Below, piece after piece: positions 20,068-32,065 of a stretch of DNA of 64,000 nucleotides. How positions within the stretch are numbered: the stretch's first letter is position 1; each line of letters starts with the position of its first letter. This DNA comes from Cladobotryum mycophilum (taxonomy: Eukaryota > Ascomycota > Sordariomycetes > Hypocreales > Hypocreaceae), in NCBI GenBank assembly GCA_036429605.1, contig JAVFKD010000004.1, forward strand, positions 1,302,001 through 1,366,000, in the 5' to 3' direction. Made by a program: the position numbers and the translations under genes. The notes below the pieces were generated by a model. It saw only the letters and a program-made list of their open reading frames with translations, had not been told where the DNA came from and searched no databases.

Positions 20068-23000
20068 TGAGAAGAAAAAAGTGCCAATGGCTTGCTGGCG
20101 GGCGGCAATGCAATGAGGTGAGGCCATCCTAAGCAAGACGAGGCGACACACATGGCGATGGAGCTCAGGCCAGAATGAACCACGACACACCACCTCCGTA
20201 TCTCAATCTCGTGTCAACAAGATAAAGGTGCGTTTAAAAGGCCAACATGGTGGTGCTCGCCTAAAGCTAACTGGCCAACCATTGCTAGCTATCGTCCCCC
20301 CTTGCATCGTGGGTGGGCGCAAACAAAAGCGCGCCACCTATTGGCAGATATTGTTTCGACGACTATTGCTCTCTGTACATATGAGAGTGACTGCGACGCC
20401 CTCCCTCTTGATCCCACGTCGTCAAGAATAGAAACGGTCCCACACCCTCCTCGCCGTCTCCTTTTCATCCGCATACAAGAAGTAGGTATTGGCTGCATGT
20501 ATCATACGTGCTGCGTGCCTACATACAAGTACATCATTCGCACGGGGCCAAAGCCCCCACTTCCCGGCAAATGCAGAGAGGTGTGCAGATGTCATGAATA
20601 GGTACAAGTATGTACGGTAACAGGGCCTGGTCTTCCGTTGAGAAACAAAAGTCTGTCTCTTTCTCACCGTATAATTTCGGACGTTTTTTTCTGTCCCGTT
20701 TAGTGGGTATGATTAATCATTATCCTGCACATCTTGTGCCTGCTGAATTGGACATAGGGAGCAGCCAACTTGATAGGTGCAAGCGGACCGATGCATCAAG
20801 AATATGCATTTCATACCCATCGTCCAGCCTCCTTTTCCATCTGCGACCAACGATTGGCCAACGTACAATATCACGATCCTTGTTCCAGAATGCTGCTTCT
20901 TCATCAAGTTAGTCGCTCACCATGGTCGCCGGGTATGTCACAGTTTGGTATCCCCAGCCCCGTAACCGAAAAAACCATGCAGTCTTCCGTCGCCCGATCT
21001 CGTCTTGCTTGTCCACCCGCCATTTTTGAGCCTCCGGTGCGCCGTGCTCAACGGCCCAGGTCCCACTATACTCCCGGACTCAAGATACTCAATTGAACAG
21101 AGCAATCAGCTCATTGCAAATTTTTCTCTGCTTAGATTTAATGATAGGATGAAGCATTGACAAGTGCTCATTATACGTGTAGCCACCCAAATACTATCGG
21201 CGCAGACAATTGAGTAGCATTGGCAGGTCTGCAAATATGTATGTATGTACAAATGAGACCACGCATAGCGGCCACAACAACCACCACCCAGCCCCCTCAC
21301 ACAAAGCACTCGTCATCTACCAAGCATCAAGCATTGCCTGGTTGGAAGACGGCGGAGGACATCCGGTGCAAGCATGGCGGCCTAGAATCCGTGCAAGGGG
21401 CCGGCCAAATGTCGACCAGATATTGCATACCACGTCTGTGCATCCTTTTCATCTGTCGAGATTCCATTCACTTGTTCTAATCTTCACAGTGTGTGTGCGT
21501 GTGCGTGCTGTTGAATGGCTATGATGTGGTCATCATGCACGCGGCACTAAACAGCTTGAGCTCGGTGTAACCTCATGGACCCTACCGGCGCCATCTTCCC
21601 TCCCCCTCCTTCATCCTCCCGCACCGTTTAAATCTGTCTTGATGCGTCCAACGAACCGATAAACTGCATCAGAGACAGTGTGCACAGCCGTACCGCGCAC
21701 GCGTTACGGCCAGCGCACGAGGTGGTGTACACTGTAATCACTGTAGGAGCTATTCATGGCACCATCTCACGCAGCCAGTCGGATTGTATGTTCGTTCCAC
21801 AATAGCCGGCCGTGGCTGAGGATGAACCACAGGAGCGGGTGCCTCTATAGGGACGGACGCATGCTATACTTTGCATCCACATCTAGGTAAGCAATCCCGT
21901 TCAGCAACACGATGGCTCTTCTCTCGCAAATGTCTGAGAGCAAATCCCCTTTGGTCAGCCGGTGGGCGGGCGCAGAGCACGAGGGGTGTGGGCTTAATAA
22001 GGGGGCTACCGCCAAGCAGTCCTCCCAAGCCCGGCCGAAACTTCAAACCGTCGCCCGTTAACCGTCCACAAGGGAGTGAGGTCGCAACGGTTACAAGTAC
22101 CGTCCAACGGTCCATGGTTCTGGGAAGTTCCCTGGCAGCTTCCCCCTTGGCAAGCCTGTGAGCCCACATACGGATAATGAAGAAAGAAAGAAGAAAAAAA
22201 TGGCCTGATGGTCCATAGCCGTTACACAACGACAAGAACGTTCCTTTTAAGGGTCCCCGCTGAGAAAAAGGTCTTTGCACATGCAAACGGGAGGGAGATC
22301 AGAGACATTTGGCGCACACCTCTCCGGCCTAGCCGCGGCCCCAATCAAGCTTTTCTGCGGGCCCACGCTATTTGGTTATGGACACTCTCTCGTACGCAAT
22401 CCTATCATTTCAGATCATGACTTGCATCTTTGCATATAGACACCTCCTTCACACACATTGTTTCTCGCTACTATGGCTGCTTCTCCAGACACACACCCCT
22501 CTTTTCAAGGACACCACACACGTACTCACACTCACTCATTCCAAGAAAAATACATATACAACTATCTATATTCCTAGTTTTCGAGTGGTCTATTGAACAC
22601 TGGCACAGTGCACACACACCTGTTTTATCCCCGTAATTGACCCATTGTTTTACATGTATGTAGTAGTTGTAAATAGACCTCAAGTATGACCCCATAATGG
22701 AGGGTCTCTTATCCCCATCGGGATATGCAGAGTCGGGGGTTTTGCCCGCTACGCAGAATCGCCGCGGATCACTACCGATAGCACTGTTGCCTCATCCAGC
22801 CCTTTTTTCGTTCTCCTCTTCTTGTCTCTTTTGGCCACACCCCCAATTACTTACGTACGCACAACAAGCTACGACGCCTATTTGAAGCTGGCACGTGGTA
22901 ATGTAATGGGAGTTTTGCACTTTGGCCCTCCCTCCCTTGCGTCGTGATTCGTTTTTAGCACAGCCATGCGCGCTATCGAGGGCCTTGGTAATTTGCAGGT

Positions 23001-23843
23001 GTGTGTTGCATGCCCAGCTTACCAATGAACCTAGCTGCTGGGAAAAGGACGAGAGAGGGAGAAAAAATTCTCAGTGCCCACCATCAACAGGGCCCTTCTC
23101 ATCTCTTTTCCCAGTGAGCGCCGTGCGCAGCGTTGCACTGGACGACGGTTGTATGAATCCCGGTACGGACAGGCTCCATCAAGTTGCAGGTGGAAGCGGA
23201 TCATGATCATGGCCTCCCCCAAGGTGGTTCTCAGACCTTGTCATGCAATCATATTCCCTCCCCACCAAATTCCCCCAACAGTGGCTCGTCCTGACAGGGG
23301 GTTTGTGGTTGTATGCAATGTCACCCCTCCATGCAGCGAGCTAATGTAAAGCCAACCATATTTGGACAGACCCTGGTCATGATTGATCAAAAGGTTCGCC
23401 TCAAATGCTAGGTGGGCTTGGTGGGCTCATAGGCTGCTTGGCTACCGCATGGCCAGGCTGGTAACGGCGTCCGATGTGCTGCAGTCTCCAAAACTGTCAT
23501 CTTCTCATCCCATCCTTGACGTTCTCTCATCATATTAGGACCCTCGTACTTGAGAAACGCACGCACGCACGAATTGACATGCGGTTTTCCTGCGTGTGTT
23601 GTGCTGCGCGCGACAAGAGACATCAAGCTAGGATCGCTGCAGCGGAACTTAATCACTGACTGCCCTGCGCTAGGTGGAGTTGAACTGCGAGACGTGCAAT
23701 CCAAAGCCCTGCCTGCCAGCCAGACGAATTGAGCATTGTTCGTTCCATATCCCTTGCTGGTTTTCTCTTTTCTCGACCCCCATTCACCTCTTCACCTTCT
23801 TTTTGTCCAGTGTCCTGCAGTAAATGGTGGCTTCCGTGGCAGC

Positions 23844-23850
23844 TTATAAG
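23844..23850 (+). promoter_or_regulatory. Candidate TATA element of the EasF-type gene
   Basis: The sequence TTATAAG lies about 230 bp before the ATG at 24076. No ATG intervenes between it and the start codon, which fits a leader that begins just downstream. Confidence 0.4.
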
Positions 23851-23979
23851 ACCAGCCATCATCTTGCTCATTCAATAATTGACTTGCAAGCATCCAAGGT
23901 CAACTCAGAAACCAAAAGCAATTAACACCGCACTGTCAATAGGCGTTGAGCACTCTTGAGACTTGGTGCCCATTATTCG

Positions 23980-24003
23980 TTTCTTTTTTTAAAAAAAAGA
24001 AAG
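23980..24003. repeat. T/A-rich inverted repeat in the leader
   Basis: TTTC plus seven T is followed directly by eight A plus GAAA, a nearly perfect loopless inverted repeat 73-96 bp before the EasF-type ATG. It could form a cruciform or an mRNA hairpin. No function is shown. Confidence 0.6.
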
Positions 24004-24075
24004 CTTCCCCCCGCCTCATTCGACCCATTCCCGGTTTCCGCGCCGCTCTAGATCTTAGCGTCCCCAGATCTCAAG

Positions 24076-25292
24076 ATGGTGTCCAAATCTGAGTGTCCCA
24101 GTCATGGCGATGTCATAGACATCGGTGGAAGCAAAATGTACGACGATGTCGGCGGGAGACTATGTCGCGCTCTCACAGCTGTCTACGGTCCCAATTCCAA
24201 GCCGACACTTCCAGATGAGCTGTTGTATGACGATGTCGGACTGCCCATCTGGAACGAGATCATCTTCACTCCCGAGTTCTACCAGACGCATGATGAGATT
24301 GCCCTATTCGACACTCACGGCACTGATGTGGCCAAACGTGTAAACCCAGGTGTCACAATGATCGACCTTGGAGCCGGGTTAGTACACATCTCGAGACCCC
24401 CTTCCATACGTCAGCCAATTTAGAAATGCTAACCGCCAATGCGTCTGATTTAGCGACACGCGAAAGGTAGAACATCTGCTCGCTGCATTTGAGAAGGCCC
24501 AGGTACCGGCCACGTACTTGGCACTCGATATCTCACGAACATCATTAGAGCACAACGTTGGTTACCTTATCGACAAGCATTCTGCTCTTGGCTCCAAAGT
24601 AACGTGTGCGGGAATCTGGGGTACGTTTCAGGATGGAATGGACTATATCCAGGAGATACAGACGCCAAGGCTATTTCTCTCCCTAGGGTCTGTCCTTTGC
24701 AATGACCCCTGGCCCGAAGCCTTAAGTCATCTAAAGTTCTGGGCCAATAGTCTGCGTCCCGACGATTTTCTCCTTGTTGGGATGGATGCTCATCTGTTAC
24801 CGACGGATAAGGACAAAATCTGGGCTGCCTATCACTCGCGTAATGACCTGTACCGACAGTTCTTCCTGAACGGGTTCGAACATGCCAACAGACTGATAGG
24901 TGAAAAATGGTTCAGAGAAGAAGATTGGGACTTTTTGGCGCAGCTTGAGGACGAGCCCACAACTCGACACCGTTTCTTCTTCCGGGCCAAGCAAGACATT
25001 ACCATCCACAAGCTCGGTCGCACCATCAGCAAGGGCGAGGAGCTCGATTGGTTCGATTCCCACAAGTATGGCGAAGAGAGTGTTCGGCTCATGTGCCACA
25101 AGGCGGGACTGAGTGTGGTTGAAGTTTGGCAGGCACCAAATTCAGAGTTTCGTAAGTCGCCCTGTGAAATATGACTGCCGAGAAGTGGTGGTTTAATGCT
25201 GACTCGTCATACCAGGCCAGTATCTTCTCAAGACGAAGGGGGAGCGGGAGCAGACAGATGACGGAGACAGCGCTGTTTCGGGTCTCAGCTAG
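24076..25292 (+). CDS. EasF-type SAM-dependent N-methyltransferase (EgtD-like fold)
   Basis: Three exons (24076-24377, 24454-25151, 25216-25292) with introns of 76 and 64 bp encode 358 residues. It resembles the fungal family of 4-dimethylallyltryptophan N-methyltransferases (EasF/FgaMT) and the histidine-methylating half of ergothioneine synthase. Seen are PDELLYDDVGLPIWNEI and TPEFYQTHDEIALF (about 53-90), the SAM motif DLGAGDTRKVEHLLAA, rebuilt exactly by splicing, then TYLALDIS and RLFLSLGSVLCND. Length is close to FgaMT (about 340). No prenyltransferase or other ergot gene is nearby, so the substrate is unknown; an amino acid or small amine is likely. It converges on the regulator at 25437-28579, with 144 bp between the stop codons. 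The last 20 residues are charged and poorly conserved. Confidence 0.9.
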
Positions 25293-25436
25293 AACTGAGC
25301 TCGCTTAATATGTCACCATTTGATTTCTGGTTCGGATACCCCACAGAGCGGGCGGCGATATGGAACAGTTGCTGGGTTGAGACAGACACCGTCACCGGTA
25401 TATAGACTTTAAGCAAAATAAAGTAATAATTTCGCC

Positions 25437-28400
25437 TCAAGTTAGGCATAACACTTCAGGCTCTCCCACTTGCACTAGTCGGACAAGGTCTTCCCACCAT
25501 GGATGCCTCTCGCGAATGGCATCGGGAATTGTGCAGTCGGCAGGAGGTGTTATCTTAGGTTCGTTATCAATCCAACACCAGACTCGCTGAAGTGCGTCGT
25601 AAAGCGGAGGGACACTCTGTAGAATACTACGGTTAGACTAGCATAGATACCATCCTTGCACTTATAACTTACGCTTCGAACAGGGGTGCTGACCACCAGA
25701 CTGAACCAGGTCTCAGAAACTCGTCTGTGGTCTTCATTGGCGGCCAGCAGACCTAGGAGAAAAACCGGGAATAACGGCGCCTGGGCGGTAAAGTGAGTGC
25801 CTGATGTCGGCATAATACGAATACATTTTGCCAAGTCCGTCATGTTGTTTACTACGGCCTGACAAGTGCGAGGCAACCTTCAAGAGTCGTGTGTCAGTCT
25901 ATCATTCCTCTGAACAAGTGGGCAAGATGGCTTACCTCAAGGCCCGGCATTGCAAGTAGATCATGGCCGCCAGTCTCCAGGCCTCAGCCGTAACATTCGT
26001 CATATGTGATGATGAATCTATTACGAAGCCTTCAGGGACGCCACGCACCCATTCAACCGTCTGTGGGTTGCCCTTTGCCTCGTCCCAGCCGTTAGATTCG
26101 CTGCTCCACTGTCTCATATCCTGCAACTCCCCAAGGAGAAACTTTGCAGTGACAGGCACCATGGTGCTCTCGCTATCTTGTTGAAGTCGTGCGGCACAGT
26201 ACGTGATCTGGCTCATGATGTGGAGTAGCCTTTTAGAAAAGCCACACCCTCCGTGAATTTCAAACATGTCTTGATCCGTACCATACAATAGCCACCCAAA
26301 TCTTGAGGCCTCTTCTTCGGGGTCAAAGCTCTCTGGATGGGGGAGTGGCATCATCGGCTGTGCTAATACGACAGCACGGCCTACAATGATGGATTGGGAA
26401 ATACGAAGAGAGGAGAGTTGAACGTTGGATTTGCGCCAAAATCGGGACCCTTGGTCGGTGGCCTCGAGAAAATACTCGCTTTGTCTGTACCCAATAAGCC
26501 AACGAGGATTGAGAGGTTTCTGACGACGACGTTCGGTAAGAACAATCTGTACGTAAGTTAGATATGTGGTTCTCCTCACGATTCGGGTTTACAAAGCCTT
26601 ATTCAAGGGGCAAGCTGTAGGTAGACACTCACATCCTGCATTGACAATATAGATGCAATCGTAATTAACTCGCTCGCCTCGTCCTCGGTAATATTCTCTG
26701 GGTCTGAAAGCAGATTCCTCAGGCGTCTTTCAGCAAGAGCAAATCGCTGATTGGTTCGTGTGCGTATCGCATCCATGGGCTGGTAGTCATAGATGTAGAT
26801 GCCAGCAAGACTCTGAATTGCGGCGCGGACTCCGGCGCTCTCATGCATTTTCGCGAAGTCCTTGAGCCACAGATTGGTCTTACCAAGGACACTTCGACCA
26901 GGGCACCAGTTTTGGATATCTGTAGTCCATCGTTAGGAGAGTCGACTCAAGATAGAAGACCGTAATCTGCACAGGAGAAGGAAACAGAAACATCGGGGCG
27001 GAAAAAAGTCGTCTAAACGATGAGGTAGAAGTTGGAAACGTACAGAATGACCAAAACTGTCTATCCATGTGATCCATTTTTGCAAGCATCCCGAATTGCG
27101 GCGGTACCATTCGTGGGGCAGTGGGCGATGAGCCGCCAAATGATAGTATATCTTGGGGGCTGTAGGCGAAAGAGAAAGACGGGCTTGGCTGTGATGAAGG
27201 TGATGAATGTGTGAAGGTTATGACCGATCTGAAGTCACCTTCAATCGGAGAGCGTATGACACCCATTGTAGAAGTAACCGAGCCCGGAGAACCATGAGCG
27301 AGTATTAATGCGTTGGAATTGTTTCGGGTCATCGAGTAGGACTGGCTTGATTGGGGTGTCTCGTCATCCTCATCATCGTCATCACACTCCTCAATGACAG
27401 CGACAGACGATCCTTGAGGTAGTGGCGCCTTGCGTTCAGGCCAGTGGAACTTGATGTAGCCATTAACCTTGCCATCGGAAGGGCGAGGGAAACGTGGCGA
27501 TGTTAGTTTTCCGAAGCTGTCTATACACTCTGTAAATGGACTTTCGAATTTCGGCGCCTTGCGCTTTGATGAACGCTTGATAATGCGTTGGTCTCGGACT
27601 CGTAAAGAACTGGGAACAACCTCGACCACTGTATCGGATGCTGAAAGAGACTGTTGAGACGGCGGTGTCTGATCATGGCGAGGGTTCATAGGAGCAGCAT
27701 GATTCGTTGGGGGCAGGTCAAAGTCTGGAGGCAAAGGCGCTGGAGCCGACGTCAGCCTGTGGTTCGATGTCGAACCGTGCATGGCATGCTATCCAACTTG
27801 TCTGTAGAAAACTAGGCACAAAGTTTGGGGGCAACACGGCAGACACGGGATACAGGATGTGATTAGATTACAGCAAAACGATGGGAACGGAGATCAAGGG
27901 CAGAACAGAAGCGGGGTGAGTCTGTTCGTCATGAGGCGACAGCAGTTGTTGTCTCTTTCGGGCGTTGGATGCAGGAACCTATAATAGGAACGGGATGCAC
28001 ATGCACTGCAATGCGATGCTGTGACAGGGGGAAGCGAAGATGGGGGGTTTGTCGAGACATTGCAGCAAATGACTGACGACAAGGGAGAGAGGTGACGAAT
28101 GCCAAGGTTTCAGGATTCTGTGAGAATGTCCGATGCATACATAATCAAGAAAGAAGAAAAAGTTGGTACATGAATGACTTACCTGAAGATGAAGGAACTG
28201 CATCGATTGTTGTTGGTGTTGATACTGACGGTGCTGGTCCAAAAGGTGTCGACATTGGCAAAACTGGGACTGGAACTGGGGTCAGAATAAGCCCAGGAAC
28301 TGGAGCCCAGGCACCACCACCATGGGCACCATCCGGTGTTGGCTCCAAGGCGATCAGCATCTGTGATGGAGGCCATGGGACACCAAATTGGGTGCCGGGC

Positions 28401-28579
28401 ACAGCAGTAGTGGTAGTGGTAGTAGTAGTAACACCAGCAGCCCAAGGATCGCCAGCAGACGGCGCGATCATGTTAGTAGTTGGAGGTATGAAGGCATGTT
28501 GATAACCCAAGCCAGACTGCTGCTGCGGCGCGATCTTGAGGCGCTTGGCAGGGCGCTCTTGGTCCAGAGGGTCCCCCAT
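25437..28579 (-). CDS. Fungal_trans_2-type transcription regulator without a visible zinc cluster
   Basis: Six exons (28183-28579, 27044-27739, 26633-26919, 25936-26546, 25673-25877, 25437-25616) give an in-frame product of 791 residues. From about 365 onward it resembles the ligand/regulatory domain of fungal Zn2Cys6 activators (Fungal_trans_2): WCPGRSVLGKTNLWLKDFA, then VRAAIQSLAGIYIYDYQP, and a C-terminal HPWWEDLV. The N-terminal half is Pro/Ser/Thr-rich with basic patches (RPAKRLK near the start, KRSSKRKAPK in exon 2) and an acidic run (EECDDDDEDDE). No Cys-x2-Cys-x6-Cys cluster occurs in the exons or in the 443-bp first intron, where such a domain would normally lie. That join (acceptor CTCCAG) is the weakest. 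The ATG at 28579 starts a typical regulator N terminus. It may act by protein contact, or its DNA-binding exon is missing from my model. Confidence 0.75.
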
Positions 28580-31500
28580 CTGTGAGATTGTCAAGACGCG
28601 AATCTGCGTGGTCACGGGTGGATTTGGGAGGGGGACAAGTTGGACCGATTCAATATCGCGTGTCCAAGTGCTCCAAGGCAAGCTTCGGTGCCCGAGATCC
28701 GTCGAGACGATGAATCTGTCCGTGAGCAAAGCCCAACGCACCTGCTGAATAAACTGGAGCTCGGTGTGGGTAGTCGCGAACTGTAAAGACGGGTACCCTA
28801 AAGAAACGAACGAATAGCAGGCAACTCCAGCTTTCGTCGATGCCCCCAAAAAGCTTGTGCGGAAGCAACAGAACGAAAAAAGTGGTCCACTCTCCCACTG
28901 CCCACTACCAACAAAAAGGACTGCAGGATCTCGGCAAGCTAGGGGATGGCCCCAGTGGTTGGTGCACTGTAAAATTGTAGCCGCGGTATGTTAGGTAAGT
29001 AGGTACGACAGGTCAAGTGGTAGTGTGGTATAAGGTATGCGTCTGTGTGCACTGTAGAATGGATATCGAATGTGCGTGTGTGAGTATGTAGCCCTGTCGC
29101 GTCAAGGCCAACAGCTAAGGCAAGGCAAGCAAGGTACTTGCGTTGTTGCTGCCCTGTCTATCACCGCGTGGAGGTGAGAGAGGGGTCGGTAGCTTCCTGC
29201 CTCCTCCACTATGGCCTTAGGTAAATAAGATAAGGGTGTACCTTGGGTAGGTAAGGTACAAGTAGGTAGCAGTAAGGCGCTGGGAAGGTTAGGTGAGTTG
29301 AGGGCACTGTAGCAATCCTTGCTGTGCTGAATAAAGTGGCTCAGAAGCTGCTAATGCTAGGTGGATAAGCTTGGGTATAGCTGGGCTTGGATGCGGTGGT
29401 GTGTGAACAAGCATCCAAAGGGCCGGTCGGGTCGGCGGAACCTTGGCTAACGAGCAGGTGAATAAAATCCGATGAGATCAGATAACACTACTCCGTACCA
29501 GTGGTGTGGTTCGCGTCAAGAAGCCAATCTTTCCATCAAGGGATGGAGTAGTGGAGGATTGGGCAGATGGGGGTACCTAGGTCAGACTGGCGCTTGCTTG
29601 GGGCGAGAGGGGATGGGAGGGGAGGGGGTTCTGCAGGGGCTGCAAAGGGGAAAGGAGAAAAGAAGATGCGAGGCGATGAGAAAACAACCAAGTCGACCAG
29701 CCAGACGTGGAGACAAGTTTGGAGAGGAAAGAGGAGAGAGGAGAGAACAAAGCCAGGGGGTGGGCGAGATTTTGGAAGGGGGAAGGGAAGAGAGACGAGA
29801 AATAAGGGCCTCGACAATAAGAAAGGGCCCTCTTTCGGCAACGATGGAGCTGACGATGACAGTCGGTCGAGGAAAGTAGCTGCATTAAAAGCGGCCAAGG
29901 TTTTGGGGGGATGCGTAATAATCCAATGTTAATTCTTTAATGTCGCGCAAAGCCGAAAAGCTCAAATGACACACACCCCCGGTGCTTTTTGTTCTGGGTC
30001 ATCTATCCATGCCCATTCCTTTATGTATGTACTACAAGTACTTGTATTGGGAGGGGGGATCCAGCCAGCTACGAGCGAGACAGGGTACTCGGTAAGTTCA
30101 GGGCTTTTCATGACTTTTTGGCCTTCATGTTCCATTACATACATTGCCTACTTTATGTTACGGCTAGATGCAGTTCACTAGGAGGGTGGGAAGCATGGGA
30201 GGTCCATGAAAGTCCATGGTCAAAAGCACCAGAAGATGGGTCATAATTCCTTTTATTTCGGAGCAAAGTACAGTACATTTGCCCAACTCATGACTTTCCA
30301 TACCACATCTGCGGTGCTGCGGGAACACCTCGACGTCGCGATGGTCCGCCCTGGGCGGGTTGACGACAATCGGAGGCTAAGCTGGCCAGGGTCAGAACGC
30401 ACTAAGAGCCCTAGGGGGCCCCATGAGAGCCTTTAGAGCCTTTAGAAGCCCCCTGTCGACACAAGCACACAAGCAAACAGTGCTTTTGTAGAGATTTCAG
30501 CAAGGGGAGACCCCTGCCAGCACCAAAGCACAGAGCAAACAGACTAAGCCAAGTAGAGTACATCCAACCATGCCAGCCCAGTCCAGCCCAGCTCAGCCAG
30601 CATCATCTTTTCTGTTTTGTTTGCTAAACGTGTAATTGGTTAGTCCGCACTCTTCGTAGTCCGCACTTTCCGTTGGTAGGTAGTCGTAGTCATGCTCTGT
30701 TTGTACCTACGTACCTACACTACTCCGTACACTACACTACACTTCACTACACTACACTGCCACCATCTCAGATGATCGCCCTAGAACCAAATTCCACCAA
30801 GCAGCTCTTCGGCACCACATACCGGTGTGGGCATGGGTCCAGCGGGTACGCTGTAGTAGTCTGCCGCTCTCCCAGGGCCACAATTTAGTCCTCTATAGCC
30901 TTGTTGTCTCTTGCCTCCCCTCCCGACACCCATCGTGACGAAAAGGGTAAAGCGGATGGAGCATTTCTTCTGATGATGCAGTCAGAGGCCAAAACTCTGG
31001 ATGCTTGGTCCTAACACTCATCATATTAACGACTTGTTGTCTTGCCTGATAATCAGACTCATAAGGAAGAGGAGTCCTTTGTAACAAAAAACTGCGTCTT
31101 TTTAAGAAAAAGACTTTTTTGGGACAAAGAACAAAAGACTAAACTGAGCACGGTGGTTTTTTTTTCTTTTTTTTTCTTTTTCGTTTTACTCTCTTTTTTC
31201 TTCTCCTTCTCCAGGGGCGCGCTGGCTGTGTGCATGGCAGGTCGGAGACTGTACCGAATCATCGCCCTGGTTTGCTCGATTCCCTCCCCCTCCTCTCTTT
31301 TATTACCCCCCGAAAAAAAGAACAAACTGGCCACGCGGAAATTCCACAGTGCCTATCCTGTCTAATTATCCAACATTCACATCCGCATTACCAATTTCAC
31401 AACGGCTTGAAGCGTTATTCTGCAGTACGACTGGTCAGTTGCTCGCTAAAAACGCATAACCGATCCTTTTTCGGTCGCCCATCAATAGCAGCAGCAGCAA

Positions 31501-32065
31501 ACAGCAAAACCGCATTACAGGTAGGAGGGCCAAGCACCAGAAGCACGCTACCAAGTACCTACCTACCTACTACCTACCGTTGGAGTTTCTACCCAGCCCG
31601 CCCTTTTGCTGCAAGGCTGTCCAGTTGGCCCACCCAAAGTGGTACTTTTGGACCCTGAGACTCCTTAGCGAGTTGGCTGGTGCACATTCATACAACTTGT
31701 ACAGTCTGAAATTGGCTTTTGGATACTGAGAGAGAGAGAGACAGAGAGACAGAGAGGTAAGGGCGGGGCATTTTGTGAGTGGCAAATCCATCCTGAATTG
31801 CTCGAGCCACCCGAACGTGAACGTCACTACCAACGGTTTTTGCGACGACAAACTCCATCAAAAGTCATCTCGCAACGGCTCACGTCCATCGTTTTTTTCC
31901 ATCAAAAATTCAGCTAGCAGCTAAGCCAACAAGCAACAAGTGCTTTTTGGGCACAATCCCTTGCTAGGAATTGAATCAACGGCGTCAGTGCCGGTGAGTG
32001 TCATAGCCATAGCCATTGCCATCACCATCGTCCATTCAGGGTGCCCACGCACCAAAACAAACCCA
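28580..32065. other. 3.5-kb divergent region between two regulator genes
   Basis: No gene supported. It separates the minus-strand Fungal_trans_2 gene from the plus-strand C2H2 gene, so it probably contains both promoters. It includes purine-rich sequence (29580-29800), an ACTACACT-type run near 30720-30760, T-rich sequence near 31160-31200 and an ACCTACCT run near 31556-31577. TACTCCGTA occurs at 29489 and 30721, and GCACTGTAG near 29048 and 29305. Confidence 0.5.

Larger units (their letters stand above)
13972..24075. other. 10-kb gene-free region
   Basis: I could support no coding gene here. Reading frames are short, often paired on opposite strands, and lack family motifs or plausible splicing into longer products. 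Contents include (TG)n near 14693-14707, (AAT)n near 14868, a CCA run at 15105-15129, a polypurine tract at 15264-15322, a degenerate pyrimidine minisatellite at 19778-19849 and a 15-bp tandem repeat at 20016-20067. A GC-rich island at about 16180-16500 is open on both strands but unrecognised. The end nearest 24076 is the promoter of the EasF-type gene. The rest may be long regulatory DNA, noncoding transcripts or decayed sequence. Confidence 0.5.

Noticed and set aside
13972..24075. Transposon remnants or RIP-mutated repeats
   Set aside because: I saw no long terminal repeats, no transposase or reverse-transcriptase motifs, and no obvious C-to-T saturated AT-rich sequence. A genome self-alignment would be needed to exclude old copies.
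28092..28502. Plus-strand Gly/Val-rich frame
   Set aside because: It is antisense to the low-complexity Pro/Thr exon of the regulator gene and explained by it.
24076..28579. Secondary-metabolite gene cluster
   Set aside because: No polyketide synthase, peptide synthetase, prenyltransferase, P450 or efflux gene accompanies the methyltransferase; only the regulator is adjacent.
31940..32065. Extension of the C2H2 protein with a hydrophobic N terminus
   Set aside because: The first codon there is GTG; the hydrophobic run comes from repeated GCCAT-type sequence in the leader. The first ATG in frame is at 32066.
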